Source: JAAGZL01 sp050290785 (GTDB taxonomy: Bacteria; Pseudomonadota; Gammaproteobacteria; Chromatiales; Chromatiaceae). From it: 64,000 bases of DNA. The stretch lies in contig JBNKIR010000051.1 in the NCBI GenBank assembly GCA_050290785.1, positions 1 to 64,000 on the forward strand, given 5' to 3'. The notes below the pieces were generated by a model. It saw only the letters and a program-made list of their open reading frames with translations, had not been told where the DNA came from and did no database searches. The position numbers and the translations under genes are program-made. Below, piece after piece: positions 15,113 through 23,430 of the stretch (within the stretch, counting starts at the first letter, position 1; each line of letters begins with the position of its first letter).

Positions 15113-17788
15113 CTATCCGTGGCCTGGGGGCAATCTGTCGAAATTGCGCAGTGCGAGTTCGCGCAGGTCGTGCAGTCTTTCATCGCTGACCGGTCCGGGC
15201 TGAGGGTTGCGTAGTAGGGCCTCGATTCGTTCACAGGCCTTAGGGATGTCATCCAGGGGCAGCCATGCAGTGTCGGTCGGCAGCCCCAATCGTTTGAGCA
15301 GCCCGTCTATCTTTTGCGTATTGCTTGCCGTTACTAGGAAGGGGGTGCCGAGACATGCCGCTGCAATGCTGTGGTGGAAGCGACCGGAGATCAGCAGGTT
15401 GGCGCGGGCTATGGTGTGTAACCAGTCGGCTTCAGTCGTTGCGGCAACCAGTGTGTAGCGGCCGCGTAACCGCTGCTGCAGCAATCCAAGCAGATGCACG
15501 TCATCCGCAGCTAGTGATGCCCTGGCACCAACCAGCACGTCAACACAGTAATCATTCTTTATGGCGAGTTCTGCCGCATTGACCAGCAGGTCAAGCAGTT
15601 GCGCGTTCAACTGAACCGAGCCCGCAAGCACAAGCCGGCGTTCCCGTGGCGTAGCTAAGCCCTGTACATGATTAGAGATATACAAAGGTAGGCAATCAAA
15701 CGATGGTGTACTCTCGATGTTCAGCCGCTCCAACTCCCGCGCGCTGTTTTCTTCACGGACCGCTACGAAATCAAGCGCCTGATACACCTTTCTATAGATT
15801 GCATCGGCTTCAGTGGTATCCGCCTGGGTAGTGGTGGGATAGACCGAGTGATTGATGATGCGGACCTGCTTGTGCAGTCGTTGCTTTGCAATATAGGCCA
15901 GATACAGGAGTGCACGTGCGGTCTGGCCGAGATCATGCAGGCTGCCTTCGCCGTTGATTACGATAATAGATACAGACTGTAATCTATGGAGCAGTTCGGT
16001 ATTGTGATCCGCAAACATGTTGTAGAGATCATCATCGTCAAACTGCGCCGCTGAACCCGGCAGGGGGTGGAGCGAGTTGATGGTCTCGATAGGCACGGGG
16101 TCGACGGCCAGACCTGCGGCCCGTAAATTTTCATGGATCGCCAGACTGGTGCAGGTGCATCCCCAGTGATACCAGTAGCTTGTGTCGTTGAGCAGTACAA
16201 CGTCAGGCGTAGTGGTTAACGCAGTAGTGTCTCCGCCTGCCGTGGTGGCGACCGACTGGGTTAGCTGGTCCCTGGGGGTGACTTCACCCAACTCCTTTCT
16301 AACGTTTGCAATCACCTCCCTCCAGGTGTCTTGTCCCGCCTTGGTCTGGCGAAACAGGCGCAGCGAACGGTACCAGCAGCTATCTTCCCGTTGCTGCATC
16401 CAGCGCCAGTCAGCGAAAGATGGCAGCAGTAGCCAGGTTGGTACACCGAGGGCGCCAGCCAGATGGGCGGTGGAGTTGTCGACCGTGATCACCAGGTCAA
16501 GGGCCGTCAGCAAGGCCGCGAAATCGTCCATATCGCGCAACGGATCGACTGCGTCGAAATGCACCAGGGGGTGGGGGGAATCTGCATTGAAATTAGCTAT
16601 CTCATCCGAGTGATCGCTGTATTGCACATTGATCATATGTACATCGGGGATATCGAAAAGTGGCCCCAGCCGTTCAAGTGCTATCGAACGGGCGGTGCGT
16701 GCATGTTGTGATACCCCGCCGCGCCAGGAGAGGCCGACCTTTACCCCCGGTCCAAGCCCTGCCAACTGCCCGCGCCAACGCTCAGTGGCTGCGGTATCGG
16801 CAAACAGGTAGGGCTCTCCAGGGAAATCGTCTTCCCGGTTGCGGAAGAATCTGGGCAGGCCGGCAATAGAGCAGCAGGTTGTACATGGTTGCTGCGGATT
16901 AAGTACCGGAGGCAATGCGCCGCGAGGCTTGGGCCCTACCTGAATGTTCGGAAACGAACGGGCAAACAGCGCAGTCAATCTGGGTTCACACAGGATCGCA
17001 ACATTCTGCGCGCGCCTGGTCGCATCCGGGATGCAGGATGCGAACATGATCTCATCGCCTATGCCAAGCTCACCATAGAGCAACAGACTATCCACTGCAT
17101 CCCCATCCCATTTGGGCAGAGGGATGTGGTAAGGACGATTGTTCTCGCTGCGATCCTCCCAGTAACGCCACTCATGCCAGCGCCAGCCGGCCTCAAAGTC
17201 GCCGCGTGCCCATACTGTCGCGCTGTATTGCATGGCAATGTCCGCATTCAGAGGATTGCAATCCAGCGCCTTCAGATACTGCTTTTCCGCTTCGCCCGGT
17301 CGTCCCATGACCTTCAGTACATTACCGAGGTTTTTGTGTGCGATAGGAGAGCAGCGATCCAGGCGCAGTGCGTGGCGATAGGCGTTTTCGGCCTCAGAAA
17401 AGCGTTCCTGTTCCTGTAGTACTACACCGAGATTCTCCCAGCACTCCCGATAGTCTTCTCTGTGGCGTAACGCCTTGCGATAGGATTTTATTGCCCCGTC
17501 GGTATCGCCCGCCGTCTGTTGCGCCAGCCCCAGGTTGAATAGAAACACCGGTTCACGGGGCATTGCCCGCACCGCCTGTTTGAGCAGATCGAGGGCCGTG
17601 TTGACGTCACCACAACCCAACCGAATCAGGCCGAGGTTGTGCAGGGCGCCGGCATGGCCTGCATCTTCCGCCAGCACCCTTTTATATAGCGCCTCGGCGT
17701 TGGCCAAATCACCTGCCTGATGGCACTTTATGGCCAACTGCATTGCCTGCTCGAGGAGGCGTATCAATTCCGGCGATGATTCGGTCAT
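15113..17788 (-). CDS. TPR / GT9-like / polysaccharide pyruvyl transferase fusion protein
   Basis: An 891-residue cytoplasmic protein with three recognisable parts. Residues about 10-205 are tandem tetratricopeptide repeats (for example ALHNLGLIRLGCGDVNTAL). Residues about 232-500 resemble family 9 (heptosyltransferase-like) glycosyltransferases, with LLYGELGIGDEIMFAS near 237 and the donor-site motif DNSTAHLAGALGVPTW at 437-452. Residues about 528-850 match polysaccharide pyruvyl transferases, with NGEGSLHD near 612-619 and SGRFHHSIAAACLGTP at 801-816. It lies between flgL and fliC on the opposite strand, where flagellin modification enzymes are often found. Transfer of a sugar to flagellin is therefore plausible but inferred; the substrate is unknown. 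TPR plus GT9 proteins are known, but the added pyruvyl transferase part is unusual. Confidence 0.75.
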   Translation of the reverse strand: MTESSPELIRLLEQAMQLAIKCHQAGDLANAEALYKRVLAEDAGHAGALHNLGLIRLGCGDVNTALDLLKQAVRAMPREPVFLFNLGLAQQTAGDTDGAIKSYRKALRHREDYRECWENLGVVLQEQERFSEAENAYRHALRLDRCSPIAHKNLGNVLKVMGRPGEAEKQYLKALDCNPLNADIAMQYSATVWARGDFEAGWRWHEWRYWEDRSENNRPYHIPLPKWDGDAVDSLLLYGELGIGDEIMFASCIPDATRRAQNVAILCEPRLTALFARSFPNIQVGPKPRGALPPVLNPQQPCTTCCSIAGLPRFFRNREDDFPGEPYLFADTAATERWRGQLAGLGPGVKVGLSWRGGVSQHARTARSIALERLGPLFDIPDVHMINVQYSDHSDEIANFNADSPHPLVHFDAVDPLRDMDDFAALLTALDLVITVDNSTAHLAGALGVPTWLLLPSFADWRWMQQREDSCWYRSLRLFRQTKAGQDTWREVIANVRKELGEVTPRDQLTQSVATTAGGDTTALTTTPDVVLLNDTSYWYHWGCTCTSLAIHENLRAAGLAVDPVPIETINSLHPLPGSAAQFDDDDLYNMFADHNTELLHRLQSVSIIVINGEGSLHDLGQTARALLYLAYIAKQRLHKQVRIINHSVYPTTTQADTTEADAIYRKVYQALDFVAVREENSARELERLNIESTPSFDCLPLYISNHVQGLATPRERRLVLAGSVQLNAQLLDLLVNAAELAIKNDYCVDVLVGARASLAADDVHLLGLLQQRLRGRYTLVAATTEADWLHTIARANLLISGRFHHSIAAACLGTPFLVTASNTQKIDGLLKRLGLPTDTAWLPLDDIPKACERIEALLRNPQPGPVSDERLHDLRELALRNFDRLPPGHG

Positions 17789-18132
17789 GAGGATCTATTC
17801 CCCTGGCTCTCGAAGGATCAAAGTCCACGACTTTATTACGTGTATCTGCTAATTGCAAAGTGGGCCATATAGGCCATAGATATCAGAAATCCATCTTATG
17901 GAACCAGCTATGATAACCGGATCTTTGGATTGGATTTATAGTCTGGCCGCAGCTGAATGACCATGAAAAATACCCGTTTAGGCATTAAATTTCTATATGG
18001 AAAGAAAGTCAGGAAGCTTTTTCCCTGTACCTGGGAATGCCGGTTATTCATCAATAGATAATACAGTTAAAACAATAAGATACATGAACTTTGATGGATA
18101 TCTGTATCGGTGTCATCATCTGTGTTGATGAC
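17789..18132. other. Upstream region between the fusion gene and fliC
   Basis: About 340 bp of AT-rich sequence. It contains a GGCC-ATATA-GGCC palindrome (17865-17880 region) and no open frame with a credible start. It must carry the promoter of the minus-strand fusion gene, but no convincing -10/-35 pair or sigma-28 site was found for it. Confidence 0.5.
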
Positions 18133-18159
18133 TAAAGTTTCCCCTGCCGCGGTCGCTAC
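18133..18159 (+). promoter_or_regulatory. Sigma-28 (FliA) promoter of fliC
   Basis: The sequence TAAAGTTT, 11 nt, GTCGCTAC has a perfect FliA -35 and a five-of-eight -10 at exact spacing. The leader to the flagellin ATG would be about 105 nt, ending in a strong AGGAG ribosome site. Confidence 0.8.
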
Positions 18160-18270
18160 AACTATCGGAGGCGGTAAATACCAGAACATTTCAGGTATAT
18201 CCGTCAATTATTAACCTGACCCACAGAGCATCAAACAAACAGATGCCGTGGGGTTTAGGAGAAATCTAAA

Positions 18271-19692
18271 ATGGCAATGGTAATCAACACCAATATCATG
18301 TCCCTGAACTCTCAGAATGCACTGACTAAATCAGGGAATTCCGTAGCAACCGCAATGCAACGTCTATCTTCCGGTCTGCGTATTAACAGCGCGAAGGACG
18401 ATGCTGCCGGTCTTGCTATTACCGACCGTATGACGGCCCAAATCCGTGGTCTGAATCAGGCTATTCGTAACGCCAATGACGGTACCTCTCTTGCCCAGAC
18501 GGCGGAAGGCGCCATGTCAGAGACCACAAACATGTTGCAGCGTATGCGTGAGCTGGCCATCCAGTCCGCAAACGACACCAACTCCTCAGCTGACCGTACA
18601 TCCCTCCAGTCTGAGGTGACCCAGCTCCAGGCAGAGTTGGACCGAGTGGCCACAACCACCACGTTTAACGGTCAGCGTATTCTGGATGGATCATTCACCA
18701 ACCATGTCTTCCAGGTTGGTGCCTTTGCAAATGAGACCATCTCTGTAAGCATTACCAGCGTAAGGGCTTCAGCGATCGGTGCCATAGCCGAAGCTACTGG
18801 CACGGAAGTGACCTCGGCCACATCTTCCGATCTCACAATAGCCATCGGTTCTGGTTCTGCCGTCAGTGTTAGCAGTAGTGCCAACTTCACCGGCAACACC
18901 TACCAGGATGCTTCCTCGGCATATGCCAAGGCGGCCGCCATAGATGACGCCGGCGCTGCCGGACTCTCTGTTAGTGCAACCACCTCAGGTACACAAACAG
19001 CGGGCACCATCGGTGGAACTTCCTTGGATACCTACACCTTGACCGTGAATGGCGTGTCCATCTTCTCGGCTGTTGATGCCTCTACCGCTATCACCCTCAC
19101 GGCGGTACGTGACGCCATCAACCTGAACGAGGCCCTCACCGGCGTATCGGCCAGCGTCAACGGTGGTGATATCACCCTGACCGCTGCCGATGGCAGAAAC
19201 ATAGCAGTTTCTGAATCTGGAACCGGCTTTACTGCAGGTACCGATGGCCTGACCGTGACCGGTGGCGATTTTGCCGATACCCTGCGCGGCACCATCACAC
19301 TGAGTGCGACTGATACCATCACTATCGGTGGTACAGTAGCCACTATCGGCCACAGTGCTAGTATCGCCAAGGACTCAAATGGTATAGATGACGTAGATAT
19401 ATCCACCTATGCTGGCGCTCAGTCAGCCATTAAGCGGGTTGATGCGGCTCTTGCCACCATCAGTAGTATTCGCGCTGATTTGGGTGCTATCCAGAACCGC
19501 CTTGAGTTCACCACGTCGAACTTGGCAAGTGTATCTGAGAACGTATCAGCAGCACGTTCCCGGGTACAGGACGCTGACTTCGCGGCTGAGACTGCGGCCC
19601 TGACCAGGGCTCAGATCCTGCAGCAGGCGGGTGTAGCAATGTTGGCCCAGGCTAATGCTCAGCCTCAGAATGTCCTCTCACTTCTCCAGTAG
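18271..19692 (+). CDS. fliC: Flagellin FliC
   Basis: A 473-residue filament subunit. The conserved N-terminal D0/D1 region (about 1-160) includes MAMVINTNIMSLNSQNALTK, LSSGLRINSAKDDAAGLAI and ANDGTSLAQTAEGA. The C-terminal D1/D0 region (about 405-473) includes RIQDADFA-type VQDADFAAETAALTRAQIL and ends NVLSLLQ. The centre (about 165-400) is a Thr/Ser/Gly-rich variable domain facing the medium, the part normally decorated with sugars. It is the only flagellin gene in the window. It has a sigma-28-type promoter and a strong ribosome site, and it is followed by a 9-bp hairpin and flaG. Confidence 0.97.
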   Translation: MAMVINTNIMSLNSQNALTKSGNSVATAMQRLSSGLRINSAKDDAAGLAITDRMTAQIRGLNQAIRNANDGTSLAQTAEGAMSETTNMLQRMRELAIQSANDTNSSADRTSLQSEVTQLQAELDRVATTTTFNGQRILDGSFTNHVFQVGAFANETISVSITSVRASAIGAIAEATGTEVTSATSSDLTIAIGSGSAVSVSSSANFTGNTYQDASSAYAKAAAIDDAGAAGLSVSATTSGTQTAGTIGGTSLDTYTLTVNGVSIFSAVDASTAITLTAVRDAINLNEALTGVSASVNGGDITLTAADGRNIAVSESGTGFTAGTDGLTVTGGDFADTLRGTITLSATDTITIGGTVATIGHSASIAKDSNGIDDVDISTYAGAQSAIKRVDAALATISSIRADLGAIQNRLEFTTSNLASVSENVSAARSRVQDADFAAETAALTRAQILQQAGVAMLAQANAQPQNVLSLLQ

Positions 19693-19704
19693 AGGTAACT
19701 AGGT

Positions 19705-19731
19705 CCCTCCCGGGATAACAAACCGGGAGGG
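19705..19731 (+). terminator. Hairpin after fliC, likely partial terminator or 3' stabiliser
   Basis: A perfect 9-bp stem CCCTCCCGG/CCGGGAGGG around a 9-nt loop begins 13 bp after the flagellin stop. No U-run follows, so full termination is doubtful. Such a stem would explain higher fliC than flaG transcript levels. Confidence 0.5.
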
Positions 19732-19749
19732 GCGTGATGAAAGGACAAG

Positions 19750-20211
19750 GTGAATAACATGGCAATTGAAAACATCACAAGGTCAGGTTTTCTGCCAGAG
19801 CCAACAGATGCCAGGCCACAGCAGATAAGATCTTCCGGATCTCCGGAAGTGTCATCTGTGCTGGCGGCAGACATGAAGCAGGATGCGGTTATGGGTGGGA
19901 AGAGTGAGGCGGTTCGTAAGGCCCCGCAACCCGCAACAAACCAACTCACTGAAGAAGTCGTGAACGAACTGAATAACGCTATTCTGGGCGTTCGCCGTGA
20001 ACTTAGGTTCAGCATAGATGAAGATAGTGGGCGTGCAGTAGTTCAGGTAATGGATAGTGAGACAGGCGAGATGATCAGGCAACTGCCGTCAGAAGAGATA
20101 TTGGCGGTTTCCCGGCATATTCGTGAAGTCCTTGAATCCTCCCAGTCAAGCGGTGTTGGCGGCTCATCCTCCGAAGGGGCTGTCGGAATAATCTTCCAGA
20201 CAACCGCCTAA
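19750..20211 (+). CDS. flaG: Flagellin-associated protein FlaG
   Basis: A 153-residue FlaG-family protein. The variable N-terminal half is followed by the conserved C-terminal core, with LNNAILGVRRELRFSIDE and VQVMDSETGEMIRQLPSEEIL near residues 100-125. FlaG homologues affect filament length in Pseudomonas and Aeromonas; the molecular role is not settled. GTG 19750 is the first start. ATG 19759 is three codons in and better placed relative to AAGG. It is part of the fliC-flaG-fliD-fliS-fliT order typical of polar flagella. Confidence 0.9.
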   Translation: MNNMAIENITRSGFLPEPTDARPQQIRSSGSPEVSSVLAADMKQDAVMGGKSEAVRKAPQPATNQLTEEVVNELNNAILGVRRELRFSIDEDSGRAVVQVMDSETGEMIRQLPSEEILAVSRHIREVLESSQSSGVGGSSSEGAVGIIFQTTA

Positions 20212-20255
20212 GGCAACCGTTTTGGCTGTTGGCCTGAATGTTGCATTTCATTAAC

Positions 20256-20281
20256 TGGCAGCGCCCCTGCAAAGGGGCGCT
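20256..20281 (+). promoter_or_regulatory. Hairpin overlapping a possible sigma-54 site before fliD
   Basis: Two readings overlap here. Positions 20256-20271 read TGGCAGCGCCCCTGCA, which has the RpoN GG-N10-GC spacing. Positions 20260-20281 form a perfect 9-bp stem AGCGCCCCT/AGGGGCGCT closed by a GCAA tetraloop, with no U-run after it. The site is 77-102 bp ahead of fliD. Whether it is a promoter, an mRNA stem, or both cannot be decided from sequence. Confidence 0.4.
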
Positions 20282-20357
20282 ATAACCAGATCAACTTAAG
20301 AGGCCAGCTATTGGACTCTGGCCTGATTGAAGCAAAGACACATTTGGTGACGAGAAG

Positions 20358-21713
20358 ATGGCGACGATTTCAGCATTAGGAATAGGTTCAGGGCTTGATT
20401 CCGGCTCTATTGTAGAGTCGCTCATGAAGATTGAGCAGCAACCACTCATAAATCTCCAGGCAAAAGAGGCCGGTTATTACGCTGAACTAAGTGCAATTGG
20501 TCAATTACGCAGCGCCATCTCATCATTTAAGTCTTACGCTGATAACCTTAGCACCGCATCTTCCTTCGATGTGTTTACGGCAACTTCTGCCGATACGGCA
20601 ATTTTTACCGCCTCTGCCGAGAGTTCTGCAGCGGCAGGCACCTATGACATTAAGGTTAATTCACTCGCCGTAGCTGAGAAGCAGGGGTCGAATTCATTTG
20701 CGGATTCGGATACCACCACAGTTGGCAGTTCCGGCGATACAGTCACGATAACGATTGGATCTGATGGTTTTGAAGTCGGGATCGGGGCTATGACCCTGGA
20801 CGAGATAGCGGATGCCATAAACTCGGCCTCCGATAATATCGGAGTAACCGCCAGTGTTATCCGGGAGGATGACACGCATTACTATCTCACACTGACCAGT
20901 GATGAGATGGGTACAGATAACGCGATGACCCTGGTGTTCGAGGATAGCGGCAGCAACCCTATTGTGGACCCGTTGGGGATGTCAGTAATTCGGGCCGCGG
21001 ATGATGCCGAGATCCTGGTGGATAACACCTATACCATCGTCCGTAGTTCAAACACCATTACCGATGCGATTGATGGTGTGACCCTTACCCTTCTGGATAC
21101 CAGCGTCTCTGATGTGGAGTTGGATGTTAGTCATAACGATAGCTCTGTAGTCAGTGCGGTCCAGGGTTTTGTCAACGCTTATAACAGCCTTATATCCACC
21201 GCAACCTCACTGGGAGAGGGTGAACTTTCCGGGGATTTTGCCCTTCGCACTTTGCAGAATCAGGTGCGTTCGGTCATCAACACGGTTCCGAAAGGATTGG
21301 CAGGTGATTATTCATATCTAACTGATATAGGTATAGAGTTAGACAAATATGGAGTCATGTCCCTGGATAGCACGACATTGGGCGATGCGCTATCGACGAA
21401 TCTTAACTCTGTGTCGGAGCTATTTTCTGATGACGATCAAGGCTATGCGTTCCGTCTCAGTGAGCTGTTGGATAATATGCTCGGTACCGACGGCTTGCTG
21501 GATGCGAAGGAAGATGGGATAAATGCCAAGATTGAAGATGTGCAGGATGCGCAGGAGAATCTGGCATATCGTTTGGAACTGATAGAGGCCAGATATATTG
21601 CACAATATTCAGCCTTGGATACGTTGATATCAGGCATGACAACCACAAGTGACTATCTGGATCAACAGCTGCAAATATTGGCTAACCTGATCCCGAATAA
21701 CAGTAATAATTGA
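20358..21713 (+). CDS. fliD: Flagellar filament cap protein FliD
   Basis: A 451-residue cap protein (HAP2) that sits at the filament tip and folds flagellin into place. The N-terminus ISALGIGSGLDSGSIVESLM is the family signature. FliD_C features follow from about residue 215 (AIDGVTLTLLDTS, QGFVNAYNSLIS, SYLTDIGIELDKYGVMSLD). The C-terminus is a coiled coil with ELIEARYIAQYSALDTLISG ending in SDYLDQQL-type sequence. Length is average. The chaperone-like fliS and fliT genes follow at once. Confidence 0.95.
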   Translation: MATISALGIGSGLDSGSIVESLMKIEQQPLINLQAKEAGYYAELSAIGQLRSAISSFKSYADNLSTASSFDVFTATSADTAIFTASAESSAAAGTYDIKVNSLAVAEKQGSNSFADSDTTTVGSSGDTVTITIGSDGFEVGIGAMTLDEIADAINSASDNIGVTASVIREDDTHYYLTLTSDEMGTDNAMTLVFEDSGSNPIVDPLGMSVIRAADDAEILVDNTYTIVRSSNTITDAIDGVTLTLLDTSVSDVELDVSHNDSSVVSAVQGFVNAYNSLISTATSLGEGELSGDFALRTLQNQVRSVINTVPKGLAGDYSYLTDIGIELDKYGVMSLDSTTLGDALSTNLNSVSELFSDDDQGYAFRLSELLDNMLGTDGLLDAKEDGINAKIEDVQDAQENLAYRLELIEARYIAQYSALDTLISGMTTTSDYLDQQLQILANLIPNNSNN

Positions 21714-21727
21714 CCGAGGAGTTGTAA

Positions 21728-22159
21728 ATGAGCCCTATGCAAAAACGTGGAGTTAGCCAGTATGGAAAGGTCGCAGTCGGGACTGAGGCATCTTTTGCAT
21801 CTCCACATCGTTTAATCCAGATGCTTATGGAGGGCGCGCTGGATAAGATCGCATTTGCCAGAGGGCAGATCGAACGTAAAGATTATGCAGAAAAAGGGCG
21901 GAACATTACCTGGGCTATATCGATAATCCAGGGCCTGAGTGAGAGTCTGGATCTGGAGTCCGGTGGCGAGATCGCGGCCAACCTTGAAGGACTGTACGAC
22001 TATATGGTCAGGTGCCTGTTGCTTGCCAACAAAGATAATGACATTACAAAGCTGGATGAGGTTGCATCCCTGCTAAAAGAGGTAAAAAGTGCCTGGGATG
22101 CCATGCCCGGCGAGGTTAAGCAGGTGGCGCAAAAGAGTGTCGCATCAAGCGCCGGCTGA
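21728..22159 (+). CDS. fliS: Flagellin export chaperone FliS
   Basis: A 143-residue helical protein that wraps the C-terminal helix of flagellin in the cytoplasm and prevents early polymerisation. Family features include ASPHRLIQMLMEGALDKIAFARG near residues 23-45, the ISIIQGLSESLD stretch, and LEGLYDYMVRCLLLANKDND near 95-114. Its stop codon overlaps the start of fliT (TGATG), which suggests translational coupling. Confidence 0.95.
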   Translation: MSPMQKRGVSQYGKVAVGTEASFASPHRLIQMLMEGALDKIAFARGQIERKDYAEKGRNITWAISIIQGLSESLDLESGGEIAANLEGLYDYMVRCLLLANKDNDITKLDEVASLLKEVKSAWDAMPGEVKQVAQKSVASSAG

Positions 22160-22485
22160 TGTCCTCAGATCAGATTCAATCCAATCTAAATGTGCTCATT
22201 GAACTAAGCAGTTCTATGCTCGCCGCTGCCAGACAGGGCGATTGGGATCGGGTGCAGGAGATAGAGCAGCAGAGAAAGACGCTTTTGGATCAGACAGTCC
22301 CTCTGGATACAGACTCTATGACAGATCCTGTCGTGGTTGCAGAACAGATTAGAAAGATAGCCGATCTGGACAAGGAGACCATGCGCCTGGCTACGGAGAG
22401 CCGCGCAGAGTTGTTCGGGCTGGTAAATAAGATCTCATCTGGACGTCAGGCGGTAAATGCCTATCGCGACATTGAGGGCAGGTGA
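22159..22485 (+). CDS. fliT: FliT-family flagellar chaperone
   Basis: A 108-residue, all-helical protein in the normal FliT position, overlapping the end of fliS by one base. It shows the FliT-type first helix with AARQGDWDRVQEIEQQRKTLL and a second helical segment with IADLDKETMRLATESRAELF. FliT binds FliD before export. Sequence conservation in this family is low, so the call leans on position, size and the WDxVxxxExxR pattern. The gene ends exactly where the convergent ypjD gene ends. Confidence 0.8.
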   Translation: MSSDQIQSNLNVLIELSSSMLAAARQGDWDRVQEIEQQRKTLLDQTVPLDTDSMTDPVVVAEQIRKIADLDKETMRLATESRAELFGLVNKISSGRQAVNAYRDIEGR

Positions 22486-23313
22486 TTACCTGCTGAGCAG
22501 CACCTCAATCACAAACTTGCTTCCGAAATAGGCCAGGGCCAACACCACGAATCCTACCTGGGTCCAGATCAGGGCCTTGCGCCCACGCCAGCCGGACCGG
22601 ATGCGCCCCCATAGTAGTACCCCAAATACAGACCAGGCCAGGATGGAGAGTACGGTCTTGTGTACCAGATGCTGGGCGAAGATATCATCCAGAAAGACAA
22701 AACCGGACAACAGGGCGAAGGTGAGGAGCGCGAAGCCCAGTCCTATCATCTCGAACAGGAGCTGCTCCATGGTCTGGAGTGGCGGCAGGGCGCGGATAAA
22801 TCCCCCTGGGTGACGATGCCGCAGGTGGTGATCCTGAATCGAGAGCAATACGGCCTGTACGCTGGCCAGGGTAAACAGGCTATAGGCCAGGAGAGAGATC
22901 AGGACATGCACCCTAAGTCCCCAGGACGAATCCGCTGGCAGCAGCCTGGTTGCGGGGAAATATAGTTCCAGGGACAGGGCGATTATGGCCATCGGGAGTA
23001 GCAAAATACCCAGGTTTTCAACCGGTTTGGTCAGGGATGAGATCATCAACAACAGCAGGATGATCCACATCACCAGAGATCCGGCATTGAAGAATCCCAG
23101 ATTTATTCCGCTGTCCAGATGGATGTTTTGGTAAAGGACGACGGTATGCAGGATAACGCCGGCCAGGCCTATCCCTATGCCTGCTGTTCTGGATGGGCGT
23201 TCGTCTCCTTGTCCCTTGAATAGCCTGACAGCAATGATGATCCCTGCTGCGGTATAACAGGCGATGGCCAGGAGTGCGGTTATTGTTGTGCTCATATTGA
23301 TGGATAATCGCAT
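22486..23313 (-). CDS. ypjD: YpjD/CcsA-like inner membrane protein
   Basis: A 275-residue protein with about eight hydrophobic segments, of the cytochrome c assembly (CcsA/HemX) superfamily. Conserved histidines lie in GLRVHVLISLLAYSLF (about 131-146) and HKTVLSILAW (about 221-230), the positions that hold haem in relatives. The C-terminus WRGRKALIWTQVGF and LAYFGSKFV matches E. coli YpjD, which is also the neighbour of ffh. In E. coli this protein (CorE) has been linked to metal efflux; its role here is not known. ATG 23313 is used; ATG 23295 is equally possible. Confidence 0.85.
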   Translation of the reverse strand: MRLSINMSTTITALLAIACYTAAGIIIAVRLFKGQGDERPSRTAGIGIGLAGVILHTVVLYQNIHLDSGINLGFFNAGSLVMWIILLLLMISSLTKPVENLGILLLPMAIIALSLELYFPATRLLPADSSWGLRVHVLISLLAYSLFTLASVQAVLLSIQDHHLRHRHPGGFIRALPPLQTMEQLLFEMIGLGFALLTFALLSGFVFLDDIFAQHLVHKTVLSILAWSVFGVLLWGRIRSGWRGRKALIWTQVGFVVLALAYFGSKFVIEVLLSR

Positions 23314-23355
23314 ATTCGACCGCAGGATGTGAAGGGGTTAGAGCGGGGCCAAAGA

Positions 23356-23385
23356 TTATTAAGTTGATGAACTAACGGCTATAAT
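23356..23385 (+). promoter_or_regulatory. Candidate promoter for ffh
   Basis: A perfect -10 hexamer TATAAT at 23380-23385 lies 46 bp before the ffh ATG. The best -35 at 18-bp spacing is TTATTA, a weak match. Confidence 0.4.
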
Positions 23386-23430
23386 GATCGGCCAAGCGTA
23401 ATTTTGATCATCAGGGTTCCTAATAGAAAG

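Noticed and set aside
16182..16613. 143-codon plus-strand frame inside the TPR/GT gene
   Set aside because: Antisense shadow of a gene with recognisable domains; no ribosome site.
17958..18062. Small Lys-rich frame in the fliC upstream gap
   Set aside because: About 30 codons, no ribosome site and no recognisable features.
18760..19400. Repetitive Thr/Ser/Gly codons in the flagellin centre, considered as a DNA repeat array
   Set aside because: No exact repeated unit; it is the usual variable domain of flagellin.
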